Below are positions 45,618 through 53,637 of a stretch of 64,000 nucleotides of DNA, piece by piece. Below the pieces are notes generated by a model. It made no database searches. It was not told the DNA's origin and saw nothing but the letters and a program-made list of their open reading frames with translations. The stretch spans positions 1 through 64,000 of the forward strand of contig NZ_JACVVE010000008.1 of assembly GCF_016648105.1 (NCBI RefSeq), written 5' to 3'. Source of the DNA: Pseudomonas sp. S31 (GTDB taxonomy: Bacteria > Pseudomonadota > Gammaproteobacteria > Pseudomonadales > Pseudomonadaceae). How positions within the stretch are numbered: the stretch's first letter is position 1; each line of letters opens with the position of its first letter. A program made the translations under genes and the position numbers.

Positions 45618-47327
45618 ATGCGTATCGAACCTCGCCCGCTGCCCCCGACCCTGCCATTGCTGGGTAACCTGCCACCTTTGCTGACCCGCCTGTACGCCGC
45701 CCGCGGCGTGCAGTCCGAAGCCGAACTGGACAAGAGCCTGGCGCGGCTGCTGCCGTACCAGCAGCTCAAGGGCATCGAGGCGGCCGTCGACCTGCTGGTC
45801 GATGCCCTCGACCAGCGCCAGCGCATCCTCATCGTCGGCGACTTCGATGCCGATGGCGCCACCGCCAGTACGGTCGGCCTGCTCGGCCTGCGCCTGCTGG
45901 GCGCGGCCCATGTCGATTACCTGGTGCCCAACCGCTTCGAATACGGCTACGGCCTGACCCCGGAAATCGTCGAGGTGGCGCTGCAGCGCCAGCCGCAGTT
46001 GCTGGTGACCGTGGACAACGGCATCTCCAGCGTCGAGGGCGTGGCGGCGGCCAAGGCCGCCGGGCTCAAGGTGCTGGTCACCGACCACCACCTGCCGGGC
46101 CCGCAACTGCCGGACGCCGATGCCATCGTCAACCCGAACCAGCCAGGCTGCGACTTCCCGAGCAAGTCGCTGGCCGGGGTCGGGGTGATCTTCTACGTGC
46201 TCATGGCCCTGCGCGCGCGCCTGCGCAGCCTGGGCCGCTATGAGAACCAGCCGCAGCCGAACATCGGCGAGCTGCTCGACCTGGTGGCCCTGGGCAGCGT
46301 GGCCGACGTGGTACCGCTGGATGCCAACAACCGCATCCTGGTGCACCAGGGCCTCGAACGCATTCGTGCCGGCCGTGCGCGACCAGGACTGAAGGCGATT
46401 CTCGAAGTGGCCCGCCGCGACCACCGCCGCATCACGTCCACCGACCTGGGGTTCATCCTCGGCCCGCGCCTGAACGCGGCCGGGCGCCTGGACGACATGA
46501 GCCTGGGGATCGAGTGCCTGCTGTGCGAAGACGCGGCCCTGGCCCAGGACATGGCCCAGCAGTTGGATGACCTGAACCAGGACCGCAAGTCGATCGAGCA
46601 GGGCATGCAGCGTGAGGCGCTGGCCCAGCTCAAGGACCTGCCGGTGGAGTCGATGCCCTACGGCTTGTGCCTGTTCGACGCCGACTGGCACCAGGGTGTG
46701 ATCGGCATCCTCGCCTCGCGCCTGAAAGAGCGCTATCACCGCCCGACCATCGCCTTCGCCGATGCCGGCGACGGCATGCTCAAAGGCTCGGCACGCTCGG
46801 TACCGGGCTTCCATATTCGTGATGCCCTGGATGCGGTGGCCGCGCGTCATCCGCAGCTGATCAGCAAGTTCGGCGGGCACGCCATGGCCGCCGGCCTGTC
46901 GTTGCCCGAGGGCAACTTCCCTGCGTTTGCCGAAGCGTTCGATGAGGAAGTCCGTCGCCAGCTGCGCGAAGAAGACCTGACCGGCCGCCTGTTGTCGGAC
47001 GGCGTACTGGCGGTGGAAGAATTCCACCTCGACCTGGCCAAGGCCCTGCGCCATGCCGGGCCGTGGGGCCAGCACTTCCCCGAGCCGCTGTTCCATGGCG
47101 TGTTCCAGCTGGTCGAGCAGCGAGTGGTCGGCGAGCGGCACCTGAAGGTGGTGCTCAAGAGCGAATGTGGCTCGGTACGGCTGGATGGCATTGCCTTCGG
47201 CATCGACCGCGAGGTATGGCCGAACCCGACGGTGCGCTGGGTGGAGCTGGCGTACAAGTTGGATGTGAACGAGTTTCGTGGGAATGAGAGTGTGCAGTTG
47301 ATGATTGCGCATATCGAGGCGCGGTGA
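45618..47327 (+). CDS. recJ: Single-stranded-DNA 5'-3' exonuclease RecJ
   Basis: A 569-residue DHH-superfamily nuclease for RecF-pathway recombination and mismatch repair. N-terminal DHH domain with GDFDADGATAS and TDHHLPGP; the DHHA1 domain has SKFGGHAMAAGLSL. The C-terminal OB domain follows, ending in NESVQLMIAHIEAR. Length matches gammaproteobacterial RecJ. It marks the left edge of the accessory segment. Confidence 0.97.
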   Translation: MRIEPRPLPPTLPLLGNLPPLLTRLYAARGVQSEAELDKSLARLLPYQQLKGIEAAVDLLVDALDQRQRILIVGDFDADGATASTVGLLGLRLLGAAHVDYLVPNRFEYGYGLTPEIVEVALQRQPQLLVTVDNGISSVEGVAAAKAAGLKVLVTDHHLPGPQLPDADAIVNPNQPGCDFPSKSLAGVGVIFYVLMALRARLRSLGRYENQPQPNIGELLDLVALGSVADVVPLDANNRILVHQGLERIRAGRARPGLKAILEVARRDHRRITSTDLGFILGPRLNAAGRLDDMSLGIECLLCEDAALAQDMAQQLDDLNQDRKSIEQGMQREALAQLKDLPVESMPYGLCLFDADWHQGVIGILASRLKERYHRPTIAFADAGDGMLKGSARSVPGFHIRDALDAVAARHPQLISKFGGHAMAAGLSLPEGNFPAFAEAFDEEVRRQLREEDLTGRLLSDGVLAVEEFHLDLAKALRHAGPWGQHFPEPLFHGVFQLVEQRVVGERHLKVVLKSECGSVRLDGIAFGIDREVWPNPTVRWVELAYKLDVNEFRGNESVQLMIAHIEAR

Positions 47328-47367
47328 GGCAGCGGCCCAGTCCCCGAGGTCACGACCGGTAAGGAAC

Positions 47368-47477
47368 GTTAGCACACTGCTTCTTATTAGCTGTTCAACA
47401 AATATGGACGATTGAGCTAATGTTAGCTTTAGAGTTGTTATTTGCTGAGCAGCTAAGAAGGAAGTAGGGGCTAAGCT
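47368..47477. promoter_or_regulatory. Promoter/operator region with repeated TTAGC/GCTAA boxes
   Basis: Six copies of TTAGC(T) or its complement occur in 110 bases: 47369, 47387, 47415, 47423, 47451 and 47470. Two form a palindrome AGCTAA-TG-TTAGCT (47415-47428). The region is AT-rich compared with its surroundings and sits directly upstream of the AbiEi_2-like gene. This layout fits autoregulation by the winged-helix antitoxin, as known for AbiEi. Confidence 0.55.
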
Positions 47478-48605
47478 ATGGTGCTGCAACAATTTGCGCG
47501 GAAAGATTACGAACGCGAGGTAGTGGATGCGTTGTGCTCAGCATTCAACGATGCATTCGCTGGTAATGCCAAGGTTCGCCAGATACCCGTCTCCGCCAGC
47601 GCCTCCGAGGCAGGATCAGCACCAGACGCGCTGATCGCAATCGAAACGCCCAGCAAGACACTGATGGTGTGCGTAGAGATAAAAAAAAGCGTCTACCCAA
47701 GAGATATCCGCAATGCAGTGTGGAAGCTTGGCCAGTACCAGCGCAGCCTCGACCATTCATGCGAATCCGTAGGGCTTATCGCCGCTGAAGCGCTCAGCCC
47801 AGGGGCTAAGCAGGAACTGACATCTCAAGACATTGCCTTTTTCGAGCCTGATGCAAGTCTCTATCTGAGACATGACTGCTGGCTAATCAACGTAGATAAG
47901 GCCGTCAAGCGCGGAAAGAAAAAGCAACAGCAGGCAGTGGAATTATTCACGGATGCGCGCGCAAGCGTGATCCATGCCCTGATCACGCGCAGTCATGAGT
48001 GGCTCAGCGGTGCCGATCTCTCCGAATTGGCCGCCACTTCGCCGTACACCTGCTCTGTGGTCTTGCAAGAACTAACACTGCGAGAATGGGTTGAGTCGGT
48101 AGGAAGTGGTCCAGGTAAGCGAAGAAGGCTCGTGGAACCTGGCAAGCTGTTGGACGCCTGGGCGGAACACTGGCAGGCGCGCAGAGAGAGCCGGACGAAG
48201 TGGTACACATTCATCGAAAGTCCCAAGCAGCAGTTGGATCAACTCGCTGAGCGAATAGAGCGTTCCCAAGTCGATTTTCCATGGGCGTTTACAGGCAATT
48301 CTGCTGCGAATTTGGTCGCGCCCCTACTGACAGACACTCAAGGCGCAGAGATCATCGTGCCCAAGGGGTACACCGACAGTTTGGCGCAAGCGCTCGGTCT
48401 CAAGCCGGCAAGCAAGGGAGCGAACGTTATCCTGATCGAGCGAGAGGCTGCCAGCCTGCTCTATCGCCACAAGCAATCAGGTAGCACCGCCTGGATTGCC
48501 AGTGCGTACGTGCTGTACCTCGATCTACTGGATGGCCGTGGACGAAATCCGGAATTGGCCGACCACCTGAGGAGCTATCTGGAGACTTTATGGGCAAGGA
48601 AGTGA
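47478..48605 (+). CDS. AbiEi_2-type antitoxin-like protein with PD-(D/E)XK N-terminal domain
   Basis: A 375-residue protein in three parts. Residues about 1-140 look like a restriction-endonuclease fold: D50, then E67-x-K69 in VCVEIKKS, and QY at 86-87. Residues about 160-230 form a winged helix-turn-helix (GADLSELAATSPYTCSVVLQ). The C-terminal part (about 265-370; FPWAFTGNSAANLV, YLDLLDGRG, ELADHLRSYL) resembles AbiEi-type antitoxins. This matches the AbiEi_2 (PF09952) architecture as I recall it. It overlaps the nucleotidyltransferase gene by 16 bases, as expected for a type IV toxin-antitoxin pair. Codon use and base composition are less GC-rich than in recJ, suggesting transfer. Confidence 0.75.
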   Translation: MVLQQFARKDYEREVVDALCSAFNDAFAGNAKVRQIPVSASASEAGSAPDALIAIETPSKTLMVCVEIKKSVYPRDIRNAVWKLGQYQRSLDHSCESVGLIAAEALSPGAKQELTSQDIAFFEPDASLYLRHDCWLINVDKAVKRGKKKQQQAVELFTDARASVIHALITRSHEWLSGADLSELAATSPYTCSVVLQELTLREWVESVGSGPGKRRRLVEPGKLLDAWAEHWQARRESRTKWYTFIESPKQQLDQLAERIERSQVDFPWAFTGNSAANLVAPLLTDTQGAEIIVPKGYTDSLAQALGLKPASKGANVILIEREAASLLYRHKQSGSTAWIASAYVLYLDLLDGRGRNPELADHLRSYLETLWARK

Positions 48606-49492
48606 AGCCACGTACTGCAGGTGGATACACGCCCGATGTTACGTTGGCATGCGAAAGAACGTTGCTGACGCTGCTCAGCGCATTCGGAAATCTCAAAGAT
48701 ACCCTGCGTTTGGTGGGAGGTCTGGTTCCACGTTACCTCACTCCCGAAGCACCGCCAGAGGTGCCTCCGCATGCCGGCACCTCAGACGTGGATGTCATAT
48801 TGAATCTCGAAGTGCTGGCCACGGGTGATGAATACGCCAGTCTTGCAGAGCAATTGAAAACGCGTGGCTTCCGGCGATGGATTGAAGAGGGGAGAGCGAC
48901 GTCATGGCGTTGGCGTCGCCAGGTTGATGAGCACATCGAAGTCGTGGTCGAACTGCTTCGGGATGCCGGTGATGAGCAGCCGGGTAAAGCGGTGAACGTC
49001 AGCGGTGAGCAGGTTTCAGCGCTGACCATCAAGCACGCGAGGATCGTCCACGACTGGTATCAGGAGAAAGTCATCGGTGCTGCGCTGCTCGATGATGAGG
49101 CTGTGTCGGTCGACGTGGTGCGCTTTGCTGATGTTCCAGCGTTTGTCATCTTGAAGGCGATTGCGTTGGACCAGCGACAAGAGAACAAGGATGCTGCCGA
49201 CCTCATCCATGTCCTTCGCTATGCGGGCTCCTTGGACGAGGTGGCCAAGGTGTTTGTTGATCGAGCCCGTACCGGGCGGCATCCAGAGGCATTGCGCGAT
49301 GGGCTGGATGCATTGGCTCGGCGCTTTTGTGATGATGAATTCAGTGACGGCTACGAGAAGGTCGGGGCGGTCAGGTATGCCCGGTTTCATGGCGGTGATG
49401 ACGACGAGTTGGTGAGCGCGCAACGGTATGCGGCTGGTTTGGTGCAAGGATTGTTGGCAAGGATTTCTGCACAGATGGAGGACAGGCCGTGA
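48590..49492 (+). CDS. Nucleotidyltransferase-fold protein, probable AbiEii-like toxin
   Basis: A 300-residue protein with a DNA polymerase beta-type nucleotidyltransferase core. LVGGLVPRY (G43, G44) and GTSDVDVIL (D66, D68) give the GG...DxD signature. A candidate third acid is E117 or E121 in HIEVVVELL. A C-terminal helical part holds K189 and the ENKDAADLIHVLR motif typical of this toxin group. ATG 48590 lies inside the upstream gene. Type IV toxins such as AbiEii and MenA modify tRNA or other targets with NTPs; the target here is unknown. Confidence 0.75.
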   Translation: MGKEVKPRTAGGYTPDVTLACERTLLTLLSAFGNLKDTLRLVGGLVPRYLTPEAPPEVPPHAGTSDVDVILNLEVLATGDEYASLAEQLKTRGFRRWIEEGRATSWRWRRQVDEHIEVVVELLRDAGDEQPGKAVNVSGEQVSALTIKHARIVHDWYQEKVIGAALLDDEAVSVDVVRFADVPAFVILKAIALDQRQENKDAADLIHVLRYAGSLDEVAKVFVDRARTGRHPEALRDGLDALARRFCDDEFSDGYEKVGAVRYARFHGGDDDELVSAQRYAAGLVQGLLARISAQMEDRP

Positions 49493-49518
49493 TGCCTGGG
49501 CCCCGGGGCGCCGAACCG

Positions 49519-49531
49519 CCGCGAAGAGGCC
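49519..49531. repeat. REP remnant downstream of the nucleotidyltransferase gene
   Basis: CCGCGAAGAGGCC, the 13-base outer arm of the local REP, without the rest of the element. It marks the right end of the nucleotidyltransferase module. Confidence 0.5.
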
Positions 49532-49650
49532 ATCAGCTGTAAGAAGATTCTGAACCTGAAACCAAATGCTTCAGGTTAGGTGGTTTAGGGAATTATCCTA
49601 CGACCCGTGTCGAATGCCGTCTGATAGGCAGTCAGGTACTTCAACTGTAC

Positions 49651-49817
49651 CGTCTCGGAGTCGCCGCAACTGGCGACCGGGTGTGAGAAGCCCGGTGTTT
49701 TGAGATCGCTTGCCAGTAATGGCAGCTGTGCGCGTGCAGACTTCGGTCTGGCCGTGGTGATCTCGAACACGGTCTTCTCACCTCGCGTACGGCTGCCACC
49801 CAATCTGTGAGAAGGAT
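49651..49817 (+). promoter_or_regulatory. Structured leader with competing helices before the DUF3077 pair
   Basis: Hairpin A: GTCGCC/GGCGAC (49660-49677). Hairpin B: CCGGG/CCCGG (49677-49695) with GTGAGAAG in its loop. Then a branched unit closed by GAGATC/GATCTC (49702-49707 with 49759-49764) holding a TGCCA-GTAA-TGGCA and a CAGAC-TTCG-GTCTG hairpin. CTTCTCAC (49774-49781) can pair either with the loop copy of GTGAGAAG (49683-49690) or with a second copy (49807-49814) next to the start region. TGGCAGC (49720-49726) can pair with GCTGCCA (49792-49798). The remaining bases of the 49493-49850 gap hold no gene I can support. Confidence 0.55.
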
Positions 49818-49850
49818 ATGAGTGGTCGCTCCTCAACATTCGAGATGACC

Positions 49851-50102
49851 ATGAAAAAAATCGTACCTGATCCACCAATCGACCAACCCTCTTCCTACCT
49901 CCTGACTACCCCCACACTCAGCCGCGAAGAAGCCATAGCCCGCGCCACTGGCCTCATGCAGCGCCTGATCAAAGCCGGTGATGAATACCTGGAAGCCGAA
50001 ACCGAGGATGAGCGCATTTACGCCCTCGACACCCTGGAAATCCTCAACGACGTCCTGGGCGGATTGATCGTCCATATCAAGGGCCTGGAGAGTACGCCAT
50101 GA
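49851..50102 (+). CDS. Small Pseudomonas protein, DUF3077-associated
   Basis: An 83-residue acidic protein (MKKIVPDPPIDQPSS, then two predicted helices rich in Glu and Leu). The KKIVPDPP start is one I associate with small DUF3077-type proteins of P. putida, so ATG 49851 is preferred; an in-frame ATG at 49818, directly after GTGAGAAGGAT, would add 11 residues. The stop overlaps the next start (ATGA), so the two small genes are coupled. Function unknown. Confidence 0.7.
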   Translation: MKKIVPDPPIDQPSSYLLTTPTLSREEAIARATGLMQRLIKAGDEYLEAETEDERIYALDTLEILNDVLGGLIVHIKGLESTP

Positions 50103-50350
50103 AAACGGCGCTCGGCTCCCGCACCACAGCTGGGCAAACGAAATTCTCCGAACTGTACGCCATCCGCCCGGGCATCCCGCTCGATCACGCCTTCGCCGAA
50201 CTCTCCGCCCTGCTTGGCTGCATCGAGCACCTGACCGAGGAAGCCGAGATGGAGAACAACCTGATCGCCGGTAGTGCAGCGCGCATGCTCAGTGCGATGG
50301 CCAAGGCGTTGATCAACGATATGGAGATTGGCTTCAACTGCGGTGAATGA
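50099..50350 (+). CDS. DUF3077-like small protein
   Basis: An 83-residue protein with the DUF3077 pattern: FSELYAIRPGIPLDHAFAEL, LLGCIEHLTEEAEM and a hydrophobic helix SAARMLSAMAKALINDMEIG. It begins within the stop of the previous gene (ATGA overlap). No membrane segment or DNA-binding motif is seen. Such genes occur in several copies in P. putida genomes as I recall; the role is unknown. Confidence 0.75.
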   Translation: MKTALGSRTTAGQTKFSELYAIRPGIPLDHAFAELSALLGCIEHLTEEAEMENNLIAGSAARMLSAMAKALINDMEIGFNCGE

Positions 50351-50366
50351 TTCATGCGGTTACCCC

Positions 50367-50482
50367 CTGTAGGAGCGGCCTTGTGCCGCGATGGGCCGCG
50401 AAGCGGCCCCGGGGTTTATACGGCGCAGCTGATCCAAAGGGGCCGCTTCGCGCCCCATCGCGGCACAAGGCCGCTCCTACAG
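50367..50482. repeat. REPIN, CGGCCTTGTGCCGCG subtype
   Basis: Two long inverted arms from CTGTAGGAGCGGCC to GGCCGCTCCTACAG, each with CTTGTGCCGCGATGGG or its complement, plus inner arms CGCGAAGCGGCCCC. This core differs from the other REPINs in the window. It fills most of the 306-base gap 50351-50656; the rest holds only the leader of the next gene. Confidence 0.9.
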
Positions 50483-50656
50483 ATATCGCACCAGGCCTGG
50501 AAATTGAGCAGGACGGTCGCTCCGGCAGGCCGATAGCAAATCCTACGAAACCTCCCCCCACCCAATCTGGTCTAGTCTGATTAATGACCGAAACCGGGCC
50601 GGCGACACACTCGAGCCCGGGGCGGATCACCATTGGAGTTCCTGGGAGGTGCCCTC

Positions 50657-51763
50657 ATGAGCCTGCTGCTCGAGCCTTACACCCTGCGTCAGCTGACCCT
50701 GCCCAACCGCATCGCCGTCTCGCCGATGTGCCAGTATTCCGCCGTCGATGGCCTGGCCAACGACTGGCATCTCGTTCACCTGGGAAGCCGCGCCGTCGGT
50801 GGCGCCGGCCTGGTCATCACCGAGGCCGTCGCAGTCACCGATGACGGCCGGATCACCGCCGAAGACCTCGGCCTGTGGAGCGACGAACAGATCGCCCCGC
50901 TGCAACGCATCACCCGCTTCATCACCGCCCAGGGCGCCATACCCGGCATCCAGCTGGCTCACGCCGGGCGCAAGGCCAGCACTCATCGGCCCTGGTTGGG
51001 CAAGCATGGCAGCGTCAAGGTCGAGGAGGGCGGCTGGCAGCCGGTCGGGCCTTCGAAGATCGCTTTCGACCCGCAGCACACCCCGCCGCGCGAGCTGAGC
51101 AAGGATGAGATCCAGGACATCGTCGAGTCGTTCGTGGCTGCCACCAAGCGAGCCCTCGAGGCCGGTTTCAAGGTGGTGGAGATCCACGCCGCGCACGGCT
51201 ACCTGCTGCACCAGTTCCTGTCGCCGCTGAGCAACCAGCGCCGCGACGAGTACGGCAGCTGCTTCGAAAATCGTATTCGCCTGACCCTGCAGGTGACCGA
51301 GGCGGTGCGCAAGGTCTGGCCCCAGGAGCTGCCGTTGCTGGTGCGTGTGTCTGCCACTGACTGGGTCGAAGACGGCTGGAACCCGGATGAAACCGTCGAG
51401 CTGGCGCGTCGCTTGCGGGTGCTGGGGGTCGACCTGATCGATGTGTCTTCGGGCGGCACCTCGGTCAACGCCGAGATCCCCACCGGGCCGGGCTACCAGA
51501 CCCGCTTCGCCGAGCGCGTGCGCAAGGAAGCGGAAATCGCCACCGGCACCGTCGGCATGATCACCGAACCCGCCCAGGCCGAGCACATTCTGCGCACGGG
51601 CCAGGCCGATCTGATCTTCCTTGCCCGGGAACTGCTGCGCGACCCGTACTGGCCGCTGCATGCCGACGATGACCTGGGTGGCAACAAGGCCACTTGGCCA
51701 GCGCAGTATCAGCGGGCTACCAGCCGGGCGAATCCGATTCATGAGTCGGATTTGCGGGATTGA
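50657..51763 (+). CDS. Old Yellow Enzyme family NADH:flavin oxidoreductase (YqjM/XenA type)
   Basis: A 368-residue FMN-dependent ene-reductase. N-terminal LLEPYTLRQLTLPNRIAVSP is followed by C25 in PMCQYSA, the redox-tuning cysteine of the YqjM class. Substrate-binding histidines lie in HAAHGYLLHQFLSP, and GIQLAHAGRK is conserved. GGGAGGT lies six bases before the ATG at 50657, so this start is firm. It probably reduces activated alkenes or nitro compounds; the natural substrate is unknown. Confidence 0.92.
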   Translation: MSLLLEPYTLRQLTLPNRIAVSPMCQYSAVDGLANDWHLVHLGSRAVGGAGLVITEAVAVTDDGRITAEDLGLWSDEQIAPLQRITRFITAQGAIPGIQLAHAGRKASTHRPWLGKHGSVKVEEGGWQPVGPSKIAFDPQHTPPRELSKDEIQDIVESFVAATKRALEAGFKVVEIHAAHGYLLHQFLSPLSNQRRDEYGSCFENRIRLTLQVTEAVRKVWPQELPLLVRVSATDWVEDGWNPDETVELARRLRVLGVDLIDVSSGGTSVNAEIPTGPGYQTRFAERVRKEAEIATGTVGMITEPAQAEHILRTGQADLIFLARELLRDPYWPLHADDDLGGNKATWPAQYQRATSRANPIHESDLRD

Positions 51764-51790
51764 TAATTGGCAGCCAGGGACCCGCATCCC

Positions 51791-51877
51791 TTGTGGGAGC
51801 GGGTTTACCCGCGAAGAAGGCAACGCGGTGAATGGCACCGGCTTCGCCGGTGTTCGCGGGTAAACCCACTCCTACAG
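51791..51877. repeat. REPIN overlapping the HicB-like reading frame
   Basis: Inverted arms TTGTGGGAGCGGGTTTACCCGCGAA (in two parts from 51791) and TTCGCGGGTAAACCC...CTCCTACAG ending at 51877. The inner segment has CACCGGCTTCGCCGGTG, itself a hairpin. The C-terminus of the HicB-like frame is translated from this element. Confidence 0.88.
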
Positions 51878-52068
51878 AGGTCACATGGAATCTGCAGTTG
51901 GTGTTTTACTTCCAGATAGTCATCAACCGCTTCTTTGAAGGCCGAATAAAGCGTTCTACGTGATCGGGCGTGAAACCCGACGATATCGCGGGTGGAGCAA
52001 AGGTGGCCCACCCATAAACCGTCCTCTTTGCTGTATCTCACATTTGCGGTATGCCCCCGATGTTCCAT
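51805..52068 (-). pseudogene. HicB-like antitoxin remnant with REPIN-derived C-terminus
   Basis: The first 55 residues match the HicB fold: HRGHTANVRYSKEDGLWVG, then IVGFHARSRRTLYSAFKEAV and DDYLEVK. After that point, where HicB proteins usually have a DNA-binding ribbon or helix domain, the frame reads through a REPIN (residues CRSGFTRE are a REP translation) and stops inside it. No HicA-type toxin gene is visible next to it. ATG 52068 has AGGG upstream; ATG 52089 would add seven residues. Most likely a broken or solitary gene. Confidence 0.6.
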
Positions 52069-52157
52069 GGACCCTGGCCTTATTAACATCTCTTTTGGAT
52101 GAATGCATCGTAAAGGAAGCGAGATCAGGAATGAGCTAAACGCGATGTAGGAACTGT

Positions 52158-52187
52158 CCTGGATTGAGGTCTGAGCCTCAACCCAGG
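52158..52187. terminator. Hairpin downstream of the aldehyde dehydrogenase gene
   Basis: Stem CCTGG + ATTGAGG pairing with CCTCAAC + CCAGG, six-base loop, nine bases after the minus-strand stop. No clear T-run follows on the minus strand, so it may act as a transcript 3' end or stabiliser. Confidence 0.5.
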
Positions 52188-52195
52188 CACTTCAA

Positions 52196-53620
52196 TCAAT
52201 GCTTGATCATCACATGCCGCACGCAGGTATAGTCCTCCAACCCATACATCGACATGTCCTTGCCATACCCCGAATGCTTTTGCCCCCCATGGGGCATTTC
52301 ACTGACCAGCATGAAGTGGGTATTCACCCAGGTACACCCATACTGCAAGCGTGCCGCCAGCCGATGGGCGCGCCCGGTGTCGCGGGTCCACACCGATGAG
52401 GCCAGGCCGTACTCGGAATCGTTGGCCCATTCCAGCGCCTGGGCTTCATCCGTGAAGCGGGTCACCGAGACCACCGGGCCAAACACTTCGTTGCGCACGA
52501 TCTCGTCGTCCTGCAGGGCGTCGGCCAGCACCGTCGGCTCGAAGAAGAACCCCTCGCCCGGCAATGCCTTGCCACCCGTGACCAGGCGAATGTGCGGCTG
52601 GGCGATGGCGCGCTGCACCAGGCCACTGACCTTGTCACGGTGCTGGGCGCTGATCAGCGGGCCGAGTTCGGTGCCCTCGGCCTCCTGCACGCCCGGCTTG
52701 AGGCTGACCACCGCTTCGCCCAGGCGCTGGACGAAATCTTCATAGATGCCGTCCTGCACATACAGGCGGCAGGCCGCCGTGCAGTCCTGGCCGGCATTGT
52801 AGAAACCGAAGGTGCGTATGCCCTCGATGGCGGCGTCCACGTCGGCATCGTCGAACACCAGCACCGGCGCCTTGCCACCCAGTTCCATGTGCATGCGCTT
52901 CACGCTGTCGGCAGTGGCGCCGATGATGTGTGCGCCGGTCGGGATGGAGCCGGTCAGCGACACCATGCGCACCTTGGGATGTGTGACCAATGGGTTGCCC
53001 ACGGTCTGGCCGCGGCCGAAGAGGATGTTGAGCACGCCGGCAGGCAGCAGGTCCTTGGCCAGCTCGCCCAGGCGCAGGGCGGTCAGCGGGGTCAGCTCCG
53101 AGGGCTTGATCACCACGGTGTTGCCCGCCGCCAGGGCCGGGGCGATCTTCCAGGCGAGCATCATCAGCGGGTAGTTCCAGGGCGCGATCGAGGCCACCAC
53201 GCCCAACGGGTCGCGGCGGATCATCGAAGTGTGCCCCGGCAGGTATTCACCGGCCGCCGAGCCGCCCAGGCAGCGGGCGGCGCCGGCGAAGTAGCGGAAT
53301 ACGTCGGCAATCGCCGGCAATTCGTCGCCCAGCGCGGCGCCCAGTGGCTTGCCGCAGTTGCGTGATTCCAGCCCGGCGAGCTCCTCGGCATGCGTGTCCA
53401 CCGCATCGGCCAGGGCCAGCAGCGCCAGGGAGCGCTCGCGGGGGGAGGTCTGCGACCAGCTGTCGAAGGCCTGGTCGGCAGCGCGCACGGCGGCATCGAC
53501 CTGGGCCTCGGTGGCTTCGTTGATCTGCGCCAGGGCCGTGCCCCGGGCTGGGTCTAGCACGGTCCAGGCCGGGCCTTGGCCCGCTACCAAGTGGCCGTTG
53601 ATCAGCATTCGGGTTTGCAT
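52196..53620 (-). CDS. patD: Gamma-aminobutyraldehyde dehydrogenase-like ALDH
   Basis: A 474-residue NAD-dependent aldehyde dehydrogenase. Catalytic C280 in [12 protein letters not shown]246 in MELGGKAP, and the NAD-site motif SLTGSIPTG. Closest by eye to PatD/YdcW, which oxidises 4-aminobutanal from putrescine to GABA. It is the last gene of a five-gene operon matching ydcSTUVW of E. coli, which supports this substrate. GGAGGAG lies upstream of the start at 53620. Confidence 0.9.
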   Translation of the reverse strand: MQTRMLINGHLVAGQGPAWTVLDPARGTALAQINEATEAQVDAAVRAADQAFDSWSQTSPRERSLALLALADAVDTHAEELAGLESRNCGKPLGAALGDELPAIADVFRYFAGAARCLGGSAAGEYLPGHTSMIRRDPLGVVASIAPWNYPLMMLAWKIAPALAAGNTVVIKPSELTPLTALRLGELAKDLLPAGVLNILFGRGQTVGNPLVTHPKVRMVSLTGSIPTGAHIIGATADSVKRMHMELGGKAPVLVFDDADVDAAIEGIRTFGFYNAGQDCTAACRLYVQDGIYEDFVQRLGEAVVSLKPGVQEAEGTELGPLISAQHRDKVSGLVQRAIAQPHIRLVTGGKALPGEGFFFEPTVLADALQDDEIVRNEVFGPVVSVTRFTDEAQALEWANDSEYGLASSVWTRDTGRAHRLAARLQYGCTWVNTHFMLVSEMPHGGQKHSGYGKDMSMYGLEDYTCVRHVMIKH

Positions 53621-53637
53621 GGGGGACTCCTCCAAGG

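Noticed and set aside
45003..47492. An 829-codon minus-strand open frame over yaeQ and recJ
   Set aside because: Antisense shadow of two well-recognised genes; no family-like motif in the translation.
49818..49850. ATG at 49818 as the start of the first DUF3077-associated gene
   Set aside because: The purine-rich GAGAAGGA ends one base before the ATG, too close for normal initiation, and the KKIVPDPP start at 49851 fits the family better. It remains possible.
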